From a virus, in IMG/VR virus record IMGVR_UViG_3300044591_001885, positions 1 through 46,403 of that record: a stretch of 46,403 nt of DNA; one strand, given 5' to 3'. Position numbers and translations under genes: made by a program. Each line of letters starts with the position of its first letter. Position 1 is the stretch's first letter. This document shows positions 7,875 to 14,822 of the stretch, piece by piece. Under the pieces are notes generated by a model. It had not been told where the DNA came from. It made no database searches and saw only the letters and a list, made by a program, of their open reading frames with translations.

Positions 7875-8912
7875 ATGAAAGACTTTGAACTACTTCTATA
7901 TAATGACTATGAACCGAAGATGAAGGATTCGTTTTATGCATTCTGGCTTCGTAATAAAATTCCATATGCTTCTCGGGTGATTAGTTTTTGTTGTACCGAA
8001 TCGTGGAGATCAGAAGTTTTAGAATTCTCCAAAAACATTGGAGAAAATATTATAACTACTGAACATGGTGATAGCTGGTCTGGGTTAAACCCGAATATTA
8101 TTGTCTATTCAAAAGAATATAAATTTTATATTCTATTCATTAAATCTGATAAGACGTTACGAGTTAAAATTTTAGCGGAAAATGATGTATATGAGAATAT
8201 CATAAATACTCTCTTGGAAAAATTTAATATTGAACAGAAAGGTCTTAGGGCACAATGGTTGGTGATGTCTGGTTCTGGATTAACAACTAAATCTGTTGAT
8301 ATTGATATTAATAATGAAATTCATTCAGAAATGTATCCTTTTCTTCAAGAAAGAAATACGACTTTAGATGAATATTACGATGCCTTTAAAAATTCTTCAC
8401 CTAAAATTCTTCTGTTGATGGGTGAACGAGGTACAGGAAAAACAAGTTTTATTCGTGGATTATTGAAGAGACATCGTTGGGATGCGATGATTTCTTATGA
8501 CGAGAAAGTATTAACAGATGATTCCACTCTTATTAGATTTTTAGAATCTTCTTCCGATTGTTTCGTAATTGAAGACTCCGATAATCTCATCTACAAAAGA
8601 GAGCAAGGTAATAATTTCGTTCATAAGTTTCTCAATCTAGGAGACGGTCTTATTACAAAAAGTGGTAAAAAATTGATTTTGTCTACGAATATTACTTCTA
8701 TCGATGAAATTGATTCTGCTCTTATTCGCCCTGGTAGATGTTTTGATGTTCTTCAGTTCAATAAGCTCACCCCGGATCAAGCAAGAAATTTGATTGAAAC
8801 AAGAAATCTGGATATTACGCCTCCAGATAGAGATGTTTCTATTGCCGAACTTTTTAATCAACAACCGAATTTCTCTTCTGATAAATTAAAGAAAAGAGTG
8901 GGATTCGTTTGA
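7875..8912 (+). CDS. Phage AAA family ATPase
   Basis: 345 residues with a TTGGAG SD about 9 nt before the ATG. Residues 1-170 are an N-terminal region of unknown fold. The AAA core spans ~175-330: Walker A GERGTGKT (183-190), Walker B CFVIEDSD, sensor 1 LILSTNI and an arginine-finger/sensor region ALIRPGRCFD. This layout is common to AAA ATPases of T4-like and jumbo phages, of unknown target (protein remodelling or unfolding). It ends the transcription unit: a 13-bp perfect hairpin follows the stop at once. Confidence 0.82.
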   Translation: MKDFELLLYNDYEPKMKDSFYAFWLRNKIPYASRVISFCCTESWRSEVLEFSKNIGENIITTEHGDSWSGLNPNIIVYSKEYKFYILFIKSDKTLRVKILAENDVYENIINTLLEKFNIEQKGLRAQWLVMSGSGLTTKSVDIDINNEIHSEMYPFLQERNTTLDEYYDAFKNSSPKILLLMGERGTGKTSFIRGLLKRHRWDAMISYDEKVLTDDSTLIRFLESSSDCFVIEDSDNLIYKREQGNNFVHKFLNLGDGLITKSGKKLILSTNITSIDEIDSALIRPGRCFDVLQFNKLTPDQARNLIETRNLDITPPDRDVSIAELFNQQPNFSSDKLKKRVGFV

Positions 8913-8913
8913 G

Positions 8914-8951
8914 GGTCTTATGTGCCGATGAACAAACTGGCACATAAGACC
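8914..8951 (+). terminator. 13-bp perfect hairpin after the AAA ATPase gene
   Basis: GGTCTTATGTGCC (8914-8926) pairs perfectly with 8939-8951 across a 12-nt loop, directly after the stop codon. The downstream tract TCTTTC is only weakly U-rich, so it is an imperfect intrinsic terminator. It could instead protect the mRNA 3' end. The right arm overlaps the AAACTGGCACA box of the next promoter. Confidence 0.6.
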
Positions 8952-8978
8952 TCTTTCACGAGTAAGATGTGCTACAGT
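8934..8978 (+). promoter_or_regulatory. Boxed promoter: AAACTGGCACA plus TGTGCTACAGT
   Basis: The box starts at 8934 and the -10 TACAGT (8973-8978), preceded by TGTGC, starts 39 bp later. No -35 resembling TTGACA. ATG of the next gene at 9002, 29 nt after the -10 start. Confidence 0.7.
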
Positions 8979-9001
8979 AAATTTCAACTGATGATTTAAC
9001 T

Positions 9002-9274
9002 ATGATCGAACAAGAGTTGCAGGAACTATGTGCCACAGCTTATCAAGTTGTTGGTGCTGCTGGTGGTCCAGTTGAGTTATTGGATAATCTATATGCCGCA
9101 ACCAATGGAGATGAATTACCTCATAGTCCAGATGCAGGTCTTCCTTGGGTACCTGCTTATGAAATTGCAACCGATGCCGACATTGACTTGATAAAGTCAA
9201 TGATTTCTTCTCGGATATTCACGGATGAATACACAGAAAAACTCAACAACATTCTAAAAATTATTAGCAAATGA
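9002..9274 (+). CDS. Conserved cyanophage-like hypothetical protein
   Basis: 90 residues. The segment ELCATAYQVVGAAGGPVELL followed by LPHSPDAGLPWVP is one I associate with a small protein family in cyanomyoviruses; function unknown. First gene behind the 8934 promoter, coupled by ATGA overlap to the next. The N-terminal helix plus Pro-rich middle gives no enzyme motif. Confidence 0.7.
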   Translation: MIEQELQELCATAYQVVGAAGGPVELLDNLYAATNGDELPHSPDAGLPWVPAYEIATDADIDLIKSMISSRIFTDEYTEKLNNILKIISK

Positions 9275-9594
9275 ATATGGATCGTTTCAAACTTTCAGAA
9301 CAGTCCAAACGTGTTCTAGAAAAGGATCAAATTCTGATTCCTTCTTATAACATGTTTGATATCCCAGAGGCCGTTCTTATCTCTCAAAGAGAGTGTATAA
9401 CAGATGATCTGATTCCTGTCATTGAGTATGTTATTACTGTGAACAAAGAAGCGATTAAGGATCACACTAGCTTCTGGATGCCTGTTTATAGACATCTTCA
9501 TCTTCATTTAGAAGAACAGTCAAGTGAAGCACTAAGCCGTGATATTCAATATGGTATTGCAGAAAAATTCAAAAAATACTTAACTAACTCTTGA
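9271..9594 (+). CDS. Hypothetical protein
   Basis: 107 residues; ATG at 9271 overlaps the previous stop, with a second ATG at 9277. Mostly helical with the motif DHTSFWMPVYRHLHLHL. No family recognised. Part of the 9002-10399 operon. Confidence 0.6.
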   Translation: MNMDRFKLSEQSKRVLEKDQILIPSYNMFDIPEAVLISQRECITDDLIPVIEYVITVNKEAIKDHTSFWMPVYRHLHLHLEEQSSEALSRDIQYGIAEKFKKYLTNS

Positions 9595-9596
9595 TT

Positions 9597-9827
9597 ATGG
9601 ATATTGTTATTGAACGAGATCTTAATGGTAATCCATTTGAGGTGATTTTTAAATCTGATGTTGATGGAAGAACAGCGTTTACTATTAGGGTAATAAATGA
9701 TCATACTTTAGACATTAGTGGTGGATTTACCACAAAAGATTCTGAAGGTGTATTATATTCAGAACGTCTACAGATTAAACCGAGAGCATCTAATGTGGTT
9801 CTTATTGAAAAACAGAGGTATGAATGA
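9597..9827 (+). CDS. Hypothetical beta-rich protein
   Basis: 77 residues from the ATG at 9597; a TTG two codons earlier overlaps the previous stop. Alternating hydrophobic pattern suggests a small beta sheet. ATGA overlap with the next gene. Function unknown. Confidence 0.6.
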   Translation: MDIVIERDLNGNPFEVIFKSDVDGRTAFTIRVINDHTLDISGGFTTKDSEGVLYSERLQIKPRASNVVLIEKQRYE

Positions 9828-10399
9828 TGGAACAGGAAAATTCAATTACAGTATTAGAAAAAATCGCTCGTAAACATCTTAGTATTCCAACATTAGAAAC
9901 AAGAAAAATGGATTCTTTGGATTTTTATGATGTTTCAGTGTGGGGTGTTAAAGCTGCACTGATGGAAGCTTATAATATAGATAGAATCTCTGATTCTACA
10001 GATCTTAGGATTTTATTTAAATATAGAGACGAACTCAATCAAAAAATCGCAGATTATTTCAACTGGGATCTTAATGGGTTAGAATCTATTAGTGATTTTA
10101 CTGATCTTTATTGGGTAGAATGCGACGATTGTATTTTTTGTGATGATAAAATAGAAGATTTTGATAATCCTATTATCATACCTCTATTATCCAAATGTTT
10201 TACTGAAAGAAATGAGTTTATCGCCGTTACGAGTTGTATTTTATATCAAGATCAAAAACAAGATAATACTGTGGTAAATCATTTGATTGGATATCCTAGT
10301 TGTACTGAATATATAATTTTGGATAAAAATAAAAAAATTGATAAGGATGTCGCTGACCTTAGAAAAGAATTTAGCATGGTCTTGAAGTACGAAAAATAA
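9824..10399 (+). CDS. Hypothetical protein
   Basis: 191 residues; two consecutive ATGs (9824 or 9827). Contains LEKIARKHLSIPTLETRKMDSLDFYDVSVWGVKAALMEAY near the N-terminus, a pattern seen in small phage proteins that accompany DUF-type partners, and a Cys pair (ECDDCIFCDDK, about residues 102-112) that may bind metal. No catalytic signature is recognised. Last gene of the 9002 operon before the DUF551-like gene. Confidence 0.6.
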   Translation: MMEQENSITVLEKIARKHLSIPTLETRKMDSLDFYDVSVWGVKAALMEAYNIDRISDSTDLRILFKYRDELNQKIADYFNWDLNGLESISDFTDLYWVECDDCIFCDDKIEDFDNPIIIPLLSKCFTERNEFIAVTSCILYQDQKQDNTVVNHLIGYPSCTEYIILDKNKKIDKDVADLRKEFSMVLKYEK

Positions 10400-10403
10400 C
10401 AAC

Positions 10404-10883
10404 ATGACTTATTCCACAACACATACATCAACAAACTATTGGCAACCGATCCGCACCGCACCAAAAACTGAGAATTATGATTGTATTCTATTAGGATTTA
10501 CCCAGGATGAAGAAGGATACGATCTACCATCAAGAGAAGGATTTTGGAATTGTAGACTTAATAGATGGGTCTGCGCACTGGATCCAGAAGATTCCAATTC
10601 AGCACAACCGACTCATTGGCAACCTTTACCAGAACCACCAAAACCTTCATATAAAGTACACTTAACTTACTTCAAAGCCAGCGGTAAATATTATTGTGAA
10701 GGTGAACTGATGGCGTCTTCTCAATTGATGCCTTATCAAATTGGTGATGTTATAAGAAAAAGACGCGCTAACGGCGCTCTTCCCGGCTTAATTCAAGGTC
10801 ATACTCTTAACCATTATACCATCCATGTTGACATCCCAGAGCATCCATCTAATGTACCATTTTTAATAATAGCAGATGTATAA
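10404..10883 (+). CDS. DUF551-domain protein with a C-terminal extension
   Basis: 159 residues. Residues 12-80 follow the DUF551 pattern of phage proteins: WQPIRTAPK..., a central FWNCRLNRWVC and a terminal THWQPLPEPP. Function of DUF551 is unknown. The C-terminal ~80 residues (YKVHLTYFKASGKYYCEGE... to HYTIHVDIPEHPSNVPFLI) are a separate beta-rich module. The last 71 bases are repeated with 63 identities at 12846-12916, where no complete gene exists. Confidence 0.7.
   Translation: MTYSTTHTSTNYWQPIRTAPKTENYDCILLGFTQDEEGYDLPSREGFWNCRLNRWVCALDPEDSNSAQPTHWQPLPEPPKPSYKVHLTYFKASGKYYCEGELMASSQLMPYQIGDVIRKRRANGALPGLIQGHTLNHYTIHVDIPEHPSNVPFLIIADV
10813..10883 (+). repeat. 71-bp direct repeat, copy A (gene 3' end)
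   Basis: Identical at 63 of 71 positions, without gaps, to 12846-12916. This copy is the intact 3' end of the DUF551-like gene. Confidence 0.85.
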
Positions 10884-10940
10884 AAGAGAAATAACAACAG
10901 ATTTACTCAATAAGAAATTTACGGATTACAAAATGATATT

Positions 10941-11072
10941 ATGAACCAAAAAGAAAAAAGCGAAAGCCCTAAAACATTGTACGATCCACAAAAACCCATT
11001 TTACCTATGTTACCGATTTTTCGGAATACTAATTCTAGTCCTTACGATGCCAGCGGGAGGTCAAAAGTATGA
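10941..11072 (+). CDS. Small Pro-rich hypothetical protein
   Basis: 43 residues beginning MNQKEKSESPKTLYDPQKP and containing a PILPMLPIF segment. The stop overlaps the next ATG (ATGA at 11069), and a GGGAGG SD for that next gene lies inside its end, which supports it as a coupled reading frame. Function unknown. Confidence 0.5.
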   Translation: MNQKEKSESPKTLYDPQKPILPMLPIFRNTNSSPYDASGRSKV

Positions 11073-11359
11073 CTGATCAAGAACGAATAGATGAATATAA
11101 CAAAGAAGTGTTCGGTAAATATTATTCTGAGCGTGTGTCAGAGTCCCATTTTACGGTTGAAAAACTTATTGAACAATCTCGCGCACATAGGAAACAAAAC
11201 TCTGAGGCAGGAAAAATCTACAAAAATGCATTTACGGAAGGGCTAAAAAATGGATACGAATTTGCTAAAAAGGAGGCTGCAGAAAATACTATTATGTTAC
11301 AAGATCTTCGTAATATGACCTTTCAACAGATAGCTAATTTGATTGGGACTGATGATTGA
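11069..11359 (+). CDS. Hypothetical helical protein
   Basis: 96 residues with a strong GGAGG SD about 9 nt upstream, unusual among the neighbouring genes. Highly helical and charged, e.g. AYKNAFTEGLKNGYEFAKKEA, ending FQQIANLIGTDD. No domain recognised. It closes the 10404-11359 group before a 116-nt gap holding a boxed promoter. Confidence 0.6.
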   Translation: MTDQERIDEYNKEVFGKYYSERVSESHFTVEKLIEQSRAHRKQNSEAGKIYKNAFTEGLKNGYEFAKKEAAENTIMLQDLRNMTFQQIANLIGTDD

Positions 11360-11405
11360 AACTGAAGTAATTAATAACACAACTGAATAGATGTAGACAC
11401 TTCAA

Positions 11406-11450
11406 CAACTGTCTACTGTGTAACCTAAAAGTCCAATCCTGTGCTACTCT
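11406..11450 (+). promoter_or_regulatory. Boxed promoter: CAACTGTCTAC plus TGTGCTACTCT
   Basis: Box starts at 11406 (first base differs from AAACTG), -10 TACTCT at 11445-11450 with TGTGC before it, 39 bp apart. ATG follows at 11476, 31 nt after the -10 start. A late motif overlaps its end. Confidence 0.65.
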
Positions 11451-11457
11451 TAAATAG
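11450..11457 (+). promoter_or_regulatory. Late-type motif TTAAATAG overlapping the early -10
   Basis: TTAAATAG begins at the last base of the early -10 and is 26 nt before the ATG at 11476, within the range of late motifs here. It may give the 11476-12798 operon a second, late start. Confidence 0.35.
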
Positions 11458-11475
11458 TCCACAACAAAATCTGCA

Positions 11476-11682
11476 ATGTACGAAATCGCTATTACTACTC
11501 CTTTTGGAGAACTTGGAACAAAAGCTTTTACCGAAGACGAAAAAAATCAGATAGAAGTACATCTTCTAGAGAAAATCGGAACTTTACAATATATTAGTTT
11601 CGTACTTGAAGATGGAAACACTCTTTACCTGAGCAAAGAAATGATCGGTCGCTCAGTCTTTATTCTTCGTAAGATCTCATGA
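11476..11682 (+). CDS. Hypothetical protein
   Basis: 68 residues with beta-strand pattern (YEIAITTPFGELGTKAF... TLQYISFVLEDGNTLYLS). First gene of a four-gene operon with ATGA overlaps through to 12798. No family recognised. Confidence 0.6.
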   Translation: MYEIAITTPFGELGTKAFTEDEKNQIEVHLLEKIGTLQYISFVLEDGNTLYLSKEMIGRSVFILRKIS

Positions 11683-11939
11683 TTTTTGAGTACGGAAATT
11701 CTTGGAATTCACCAAGATTCTGGTTAAAACCTAATATCGGAGAAGTCGTTAATCAACTTTCTCTTTCTCACGGTCTTGCTCTTGTTGAATATACGCAAGA
11801 TCTTTCATGGACACGTTCCGTTGGTTCATTTTTGGTCAGTGGAGAATTTGAAGATGTCAAACTCTTCGGCCAAAGAGTAGAACTAGACTATAACAATTAC
11901 CTAACTCTTAAAAACACTGACTGGAATTTTTATCAATGA
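11679..11939 (+). CDS. Hypothetical protein
   Basis: 86 residues, aromatic-rich (MIFEYGNSWNSPRFWLKP ... NTDWNFYQ). Overlaps both neighbours by four bases. No known motif. Confidence 0.6.
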   Translation: MIFEYGNSWNSPRFWLKPNIGEVVNQLSLSHGLALVEYTQDLSWTRSVGSFLVSGEFEDVKLFGQRVELDYNNYLTLKNTDWNFYQ

Positions 11940-12589
11940 TTATTGAAACTCTTCTCTCCACTGTTATTGCAACAAGCAATCCTGTTATCCATCAACCGAT
12001 TTCTTCAAACGTAATTATCGCTGCAACTTATAGGTCTTCTGGATCGTCTTTTAGGTCATCTTCCGGCTCATCCTTCCGATCAAGTTCTTCTAGTAGCTTT
12101 AGATCTTCACCTTCTACGTCATATCGTTCCACTCCTTCTTCTTTTAGATCTACTCCGGCACCTACACCCAAAGTGGTTATTAATTCTTCACCGAGAGTTG
12201 CACCATCTATTCCTACACCTTCCAATAACATCGTAAGAATTAACAAGCAAGTCACAGCTCCAGTAGTAAAATCAACTCCTGTGGTAAAATCAACTTCAGT
12301 AGAAAGAGAATCCGCCCCTGTTATTACCAGAGAGCGTTATGTAGAACGATATAACGATTCTGGAATTACAGGTAACCCTTGGTTTTGGATGTATATGTTT
12401 GATAACAATCGCCAACAAGTACAACAACCAGCGCAGGTTATCGTAAGAGATTCTGATAATAAAACTGTAACAGTTCCTGAGACTCAGATGATTGTTCGTA
12501 AGTATAGTTGGTCACCAATTCGTGAGTTCTTTGTTTTTGCTCTTGGGGGTGGAATTGGAATTCTGTTTGGTCGTAAAACCGCACTATGA
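11936..12589 (+). CDS. Ser/Arg-repeat protein with C-terminal membrane segment
   Basis: 217 residues. A possible signal or anchor at residues 1-30 is followed by tandem SSFRSS-type repeats (about residues 32-72), a Pro/Val/Thr-rich linker with a duplicated VVKST unit, a WFWMYMFDNN aromatic patch, and a final hydrophobic FFVFALGGGIGILFGRK helix. The layout suggests a membrane- or envelope-associated protein with a disordered cationic arm. Low-complexity Ser/Arg tracts can bind nucleic acid or surfaces; which applies is unknown. Coupled to the small membrane protein downstream, so both may work in the envelope. Confidence 0.65.
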   Translation: MIIETLLSTVIATSNPVIHQPISSNVIIAATYRSSGSSFRSSSGSSFRSSSSSSFRSSPSTSYRSTPSSFRSTPAPTPKVVINSSPRVAPSIPTPSNNIVRINKQVTAPVVKSTPVVKSTSVERESAPVITRERYVERYNDSGITGNPWFWMYMFDNNRQQVQQPAQVIVRDSDNKTVTVPETQMIVRKYSWSPIREFFVFALGGGIGILFGRKTAL

Positions 12590-12798
12590 GTAAATCATCT
12601 TTATTGACGCTTACGATTTCAGGGTTGACAATTGCCGGAAGTATCATTTTTCCGGTGATTGTTGTCCGCTTTATTCTTTGTTTACTTTTGGTTTCACCAT
12701 TTGTAGTAGGAATATTTTTATTAAATCTGGCTATTAGTTTTCTATTAAAAGAAAAGTCTTGGGTTGATCGTATTGATGAATATTTTAAGAGGCGTTAA
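12586..12798 (+). CDS. Small two-helix membrane protein
   Basis: 70 residues with two long hydrophobic stretches (about 6-32 and 35-55) and a basic C-terminus DRIDEYFKRR. No holin family can be assigned, although size and topology would allow it. ATGA overlap with the Ser/Arg-repeat gene. Confidence 0.65.
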   Translation: MSKSSLLTLTISGLTIAGSIIFPVIVVRFILCLLLVSPFVVGIFLLNLAISFLLKEKSWVDRIDEYFKRR

Positions 12799-12832
12799 TC
12801 ATGTCGGCTTTTTTAGCGAGTTTCAGTATTTT

Positions 12833-12916
12833 CATAGTCTCAATTATTATACCATCCATGTTGACATCCCAGAGCATCCGTCCAATGTTCCATTTTTAAT
12901 AATGAGTGATGTTTAA
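12833..12916 (+). pseudogene. 3' remnant of a second DUF551-like gene copy
   Basis: In frame, HSLNYYTIHVDIPEHP onward to the stop at 12914-12916 matches the C-terminus of the 10404-10883 protein (HTLNHYTIHVDIPEHP). Most of the DNA differences are synonymous (CCA/CCG, TCT/TCC, GTA/GTT), with I/M and A/S replacements, so it derives from a once-functional diverged homologue. The frame upstream is open only to 12779 and has no ATG. A 32-codon ORF in another frame starting at 12801 is probably accidental. Confidence 0.75.
12846..12916 (+). repeat. 71-bp direct repeat, copy B
   Basis: Second copy of the sequence at 10813-10883, with 8 mismatches, located in the gene remnant. The pair flanks the 11-12.8 kb segment and could recombine. 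Confidence 0.85.
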
Positions 12917-13157
12917 ACGAGGACTAATTCAAACGGCGGTTACTAAAGATAATACCTTTAAAATTATATTGGAAGGTATTCCTGTACGTGATTCTTTTTA
13001 TTTTGTATCAAAAATATTATATTCTAATTCAAGTGAGTTGAGTAGTTGTATGTTGTTAGATAATCAATATAAAAAGATAAGAGAATTGTCTTTAGATTTT
13101 AATTTTACAGATCAAGAAATTTATGATCTTTATTGTGAACTTCAATTAAAGAACTGA
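12909..13157 (+). CDS. Hypothetical protein
   Basis: 82 residues from the ATG at 12909; a GTG one codon earlier is possible. Its start overlaps the end of the gene remnant by 8 bases, as if it had once been coupled to that lost gene. Contains TFKIILEGIPVRDSFYFVSKIL and a helical C-terminus. No family recognised. Confidence 0.55.
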   Translation: MFKRGLIQTAVTKDNTFKIILEGIPVRDSFYFVSKILYSNSSELSSCMLLDNQYKKIRELSLDFNFTDQEIYDLYCELQLKN

Positions 13158-13213
13158 ATTTGCGTTTTGTACAAGACGGAAATAATCTGCTGAATCTCTC
13201 TATGCCACTTTAG

Positions 13214-13259
13214 AAACTGTCACATCTTTGTGAACATTCATTCTATCATGTGCTACTCT
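13214..13259 (+). promoter_or_regulatory. Boxed promoter: AAACTGTCACA plus TGTGCTACTCT
   Basis: Box at 13214, -10 TACTCT at 13254-13259 with TGTGC, 40 bp apart. A weak TGAACA (13231-13236) sits at -35 with a 17-bp spacer. TCACA/TGTGA inverted repeat overlaps the box (13220-13233). ATG at 13282. Confidence 0.7.
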
Positions 13260-13281
13260 AATAAAAATTGCGAACAAACTA

Positions 13282-13482
13282 ATGACAGCAATTATTTTAA
13301 GCATTGCACTTGTAGTCCTCGTTCCACTATCGGTTCAAAGAGGTAAAGAAGATGCTACACCCGAAGTGAGAGACGAAACCATTATCAGATGCAATAAAGA
13401 ACCCAAATGGTGTAAAGAACAATATACATTTTTGATGTTGAAAGAAAAGTTTGAAAGAGAACAAGCAAAGAGAAATCCATGA
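13282..13482 (+). CDS. Small membrane-anchored hypothetical protein
   Basis: 66 residues. Residues 2-18 (TAIILSIALVVLVPLSV) form an N-terminal membrane anchor or uncleaved signal; the remainder is charged with a Cys pair around residues 37-44. ATGA overlap with the next gene. Function unknown. Confidence 0.6.
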   Translation: MTAIILSIALVVLVPLSVQRGKEDATPEVRDETIIRCNKEPKWCKEQYTFLMLKEKFEREQAKRNP

Positions 13483-13997
13483 GTAGATGTAATTATTGGG
13501 ATTGTGGCTGGTGTTATGCACCCGATATTGTTGAAACTAATGCAGAAAAAAGTTCTGCTTGTACTAATCCATCGGAGTGTCCTTATTTGAAGACTATTAT
13601 GAAAAATATTCCAAATCCAAGATTTTATAATCACGAAAATGTTGCACCCGATTCTTCTTCGGAAAGACCGAAAAAATTTAAACCTCAGCCAACAGGACCG
13701 AGACTTATTGAAGAATCTTTTCTTCCAACAAAAAAAGATAAATTAAAAATGAATTGGAGAATTAAGAAGTTCTATCACGCCGAAAACAATAAAATTTATT
13801 ATATTATTCAAAAGAAAAACTTTTTCGGTTTCTGGTACGATCACAATTTTAATTACTGCTATTTTACTTCTTATAAACAAGCTAACGCGGTTCTGTTTAG
13901 ACAATTAAATCCTGAGCACACCAAAATAGAATATTTTGAACCCGATTTTGATCATCTTGAAATTGACGAATGTTTACCACCACCGAAAAATCCTTGA
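13479..13997 (+). CDS. Hypothetical protein with N-terminal cysteine cluster
   Basis: 172 residues. The N-terminus has six cysteines in 34 residues (CNYWDCGWCYAPD ... CTNPSECPYLK), a likely metal-binding or disulphide knot. A Pro/Lys-rich linker follows, then a basic aromatic domain (KKFYHAENNKIYYIIQKKN..FGFWYDHNFNYCYF). No family recognised. Second gene behind the 13214 promoter. Confidence 0.6.
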   Translation: MSRCNYWDCGWCYAPDIVETNAEKSSACTNPSECPYLKTIMKNIPNPRFYNHENVAPDSSSERPKKFKPQPTGPRLIEESFLPTKKDKLKMNWRIKKFYHAENNKIYYIIQKKNFFGFWYDHNFNYCYFTSYKQANAVLFRQLNPEHTKIEYFEPDFDHLEIDECLPPPKNP

Positions 13998-14000
13998 ATT

Positions 14001-14326
14001 ATGAACCCTGAAGTAAAAAATTGTGGATAGAAGCTCTACGTTCTGGTAATTATAAACAATCTCGCATTTATCTAAGACATAGAGAGGGATACTGCTGTCT
14101 TGGAGTTTTGTGTGATTTACATCCCGATGTAGATTGGAGTAAAAATACTTCTGGGGCAGTATTTTATCCCTTTGGAGTGGAGGAGAGAGATTTGGGAAAC
14201 CTTCCAGATATAGCATCTTCTTGGTCTGGTTTAACGAATGAACAAAAAAATATTCTTATGAGTATGAATGACGGTGGTAAATCTTTTGAAGAAATTGCGG
14301 ATTATATTGAGAAGAATATTGATTAA
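14001..14326 (+). CDS. Conserved phage protein (CCLGVLCDL family) with a start-proximal frameshift
   Basis: The main frame is open from a TTG at 14021 to 14326 and reads LWIEALRSGNYKQSR..., then YCCLGVLCDLHP and a C-terminal MSMNDGGKSFEEIADYIEKNI. These match a phage protein family that normally begins MNPE(V/I)KKLW.EALRSG. Here ATG at 14001 gives MNPEVKN, then a stop; a single extra A in the run of six at 14015-14020 would restore the family N-terminus. So the gene is a -1 frameshifted allele, a sequencing error, or uses slippage (six A are few for that). Function of the family is unknown. Confidence 0.7.
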
Positions 14327-14329
14327 AAT

Positions 14330-14338
14330 CTAAATAAT
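14330..14338 (+). promoter_or_regulatory. Late promoter motif CTAAATAAT
   Basis: CTAAATAAT 23 nt before the ATG at 14353. It places the downstream basic protein in the late class, in contrast with its early-type neighbours. Confidence 0.6.
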
Positions 14339-14352
14339 CCAAAAGCAAACTA

Positions 14353-14589
14353 ATGAAATCATTCAAACAATTTCTCTTTGAAGCTAAGAAAAAAAAGAAA
14401 GAGAAACTTTTTAAGGAGATTCGTAAAAGTGTTAAGAAACAAGGGGATTCTCCTGTGGTAAGAATTGATATTGGTTCTAAGCCTAATTCAAAAGAAAGAA
14501 AAGCTGAAATTGAATATATGATGAAGCATCATGGAGTTAGGGCCTTGAAACGACAGTTGGCCAATAATCAAACTGCAAATCAGGAATAA
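14353..14589 (+). CDS. Basic protein with T4-type capsid-targeting N-terminus, candidate internal head protein
   Basis: 78 residues, very basic. The N-terminus MKSFKQFLFEA closely resembles the capsid-targeting sequence of T4 internal proteins (MKTYQEFIAEA). It also contains L-F-E followed by A, matching the (L/I)xE cleavage rule of the gp21 prohead protease. Cleavage would release a Lys-rich peptide starting AKKKKKEK. T4 internal proteins are packaged in the head and injected with DNA, where some block host defence. The late promoter at 14330 fits. Function is inferred from the N-terminus only. Confidence 0.6.
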   Translation: MKSFKQFLFEAKKKKKEKLFKEIRKSVKKQGDSPVVRIDIGSKPNSKERKAEIEYMMKHHGVRALKRQLANNQTANQE

Positions 14590-14590
14590 A

Positions 14591-14707
14591 ATGGAAAAAT
14601 GCAAGAGTGAAATAGAATCTTGGAGTTGCCCGAATATGTTACCTCTTGATGGTGATGATGATTTGGAATATGAGCATTATCGTTGCGAAAATGTGGACGC
14701 ACCATGA
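14591..14707 (+). CDS. Small acidic Cys-containing hypothetical peptide
   Basis: 38 residues, MEKCKSEIESWSCPNMLPL... with a run of acidic residues and three cysteines. It follows the candidate internal protein after one base. No family is recognised; coding status rests on position and plausible composition. Confidence 0.35.
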   Translation: MEKCKSEIESWSCPNMLPLDGDDDLEYEHYRCENVDAP

Positions 14708-14755
14708 AACTTTGTTATGATGATATGAAATGAATTTGTTATTAGGCCAATAATC

Positions 14756-14801
14756 AAACTGTCCACTGACGCTACCGCCAGCCCATTTCTTTCACTACTA
14801 T
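14756..14801 (+). promoter_or_regulatory. Boxed promoter: AAACTGTCCAC plus TACTAT
   Basis: Box at 14756, -10 TACTAT at 14796-14801, 40 bp apart; the TGTGC extension is replaced by TTCAC. TTTCAC (14790-14795) and GTGAAA (14804-14809) form an inverted repeat around the -10. ATG at 14823. The 17 bases 14745-14761 also occur at 14559-14575. Confidence 0.55.
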
Positions 14802-14822
14802 TGGTGAAAATTCAACTTCGTT

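Noticed and set aside
14570-14615. Further AAACTG occurrences in coding sequence (e.g. 14570, 29734)
   Set aside because: No TAnnnT 39-41 bp downstream; they show the hexamer alone is not informative.
14559-14761. 17-bp direct repeat (14559-14575 and 14745-14761) as attachment site
   Set aside because: No integrase is present and the second copy overlaps a promoter box; more likely a small duplication.
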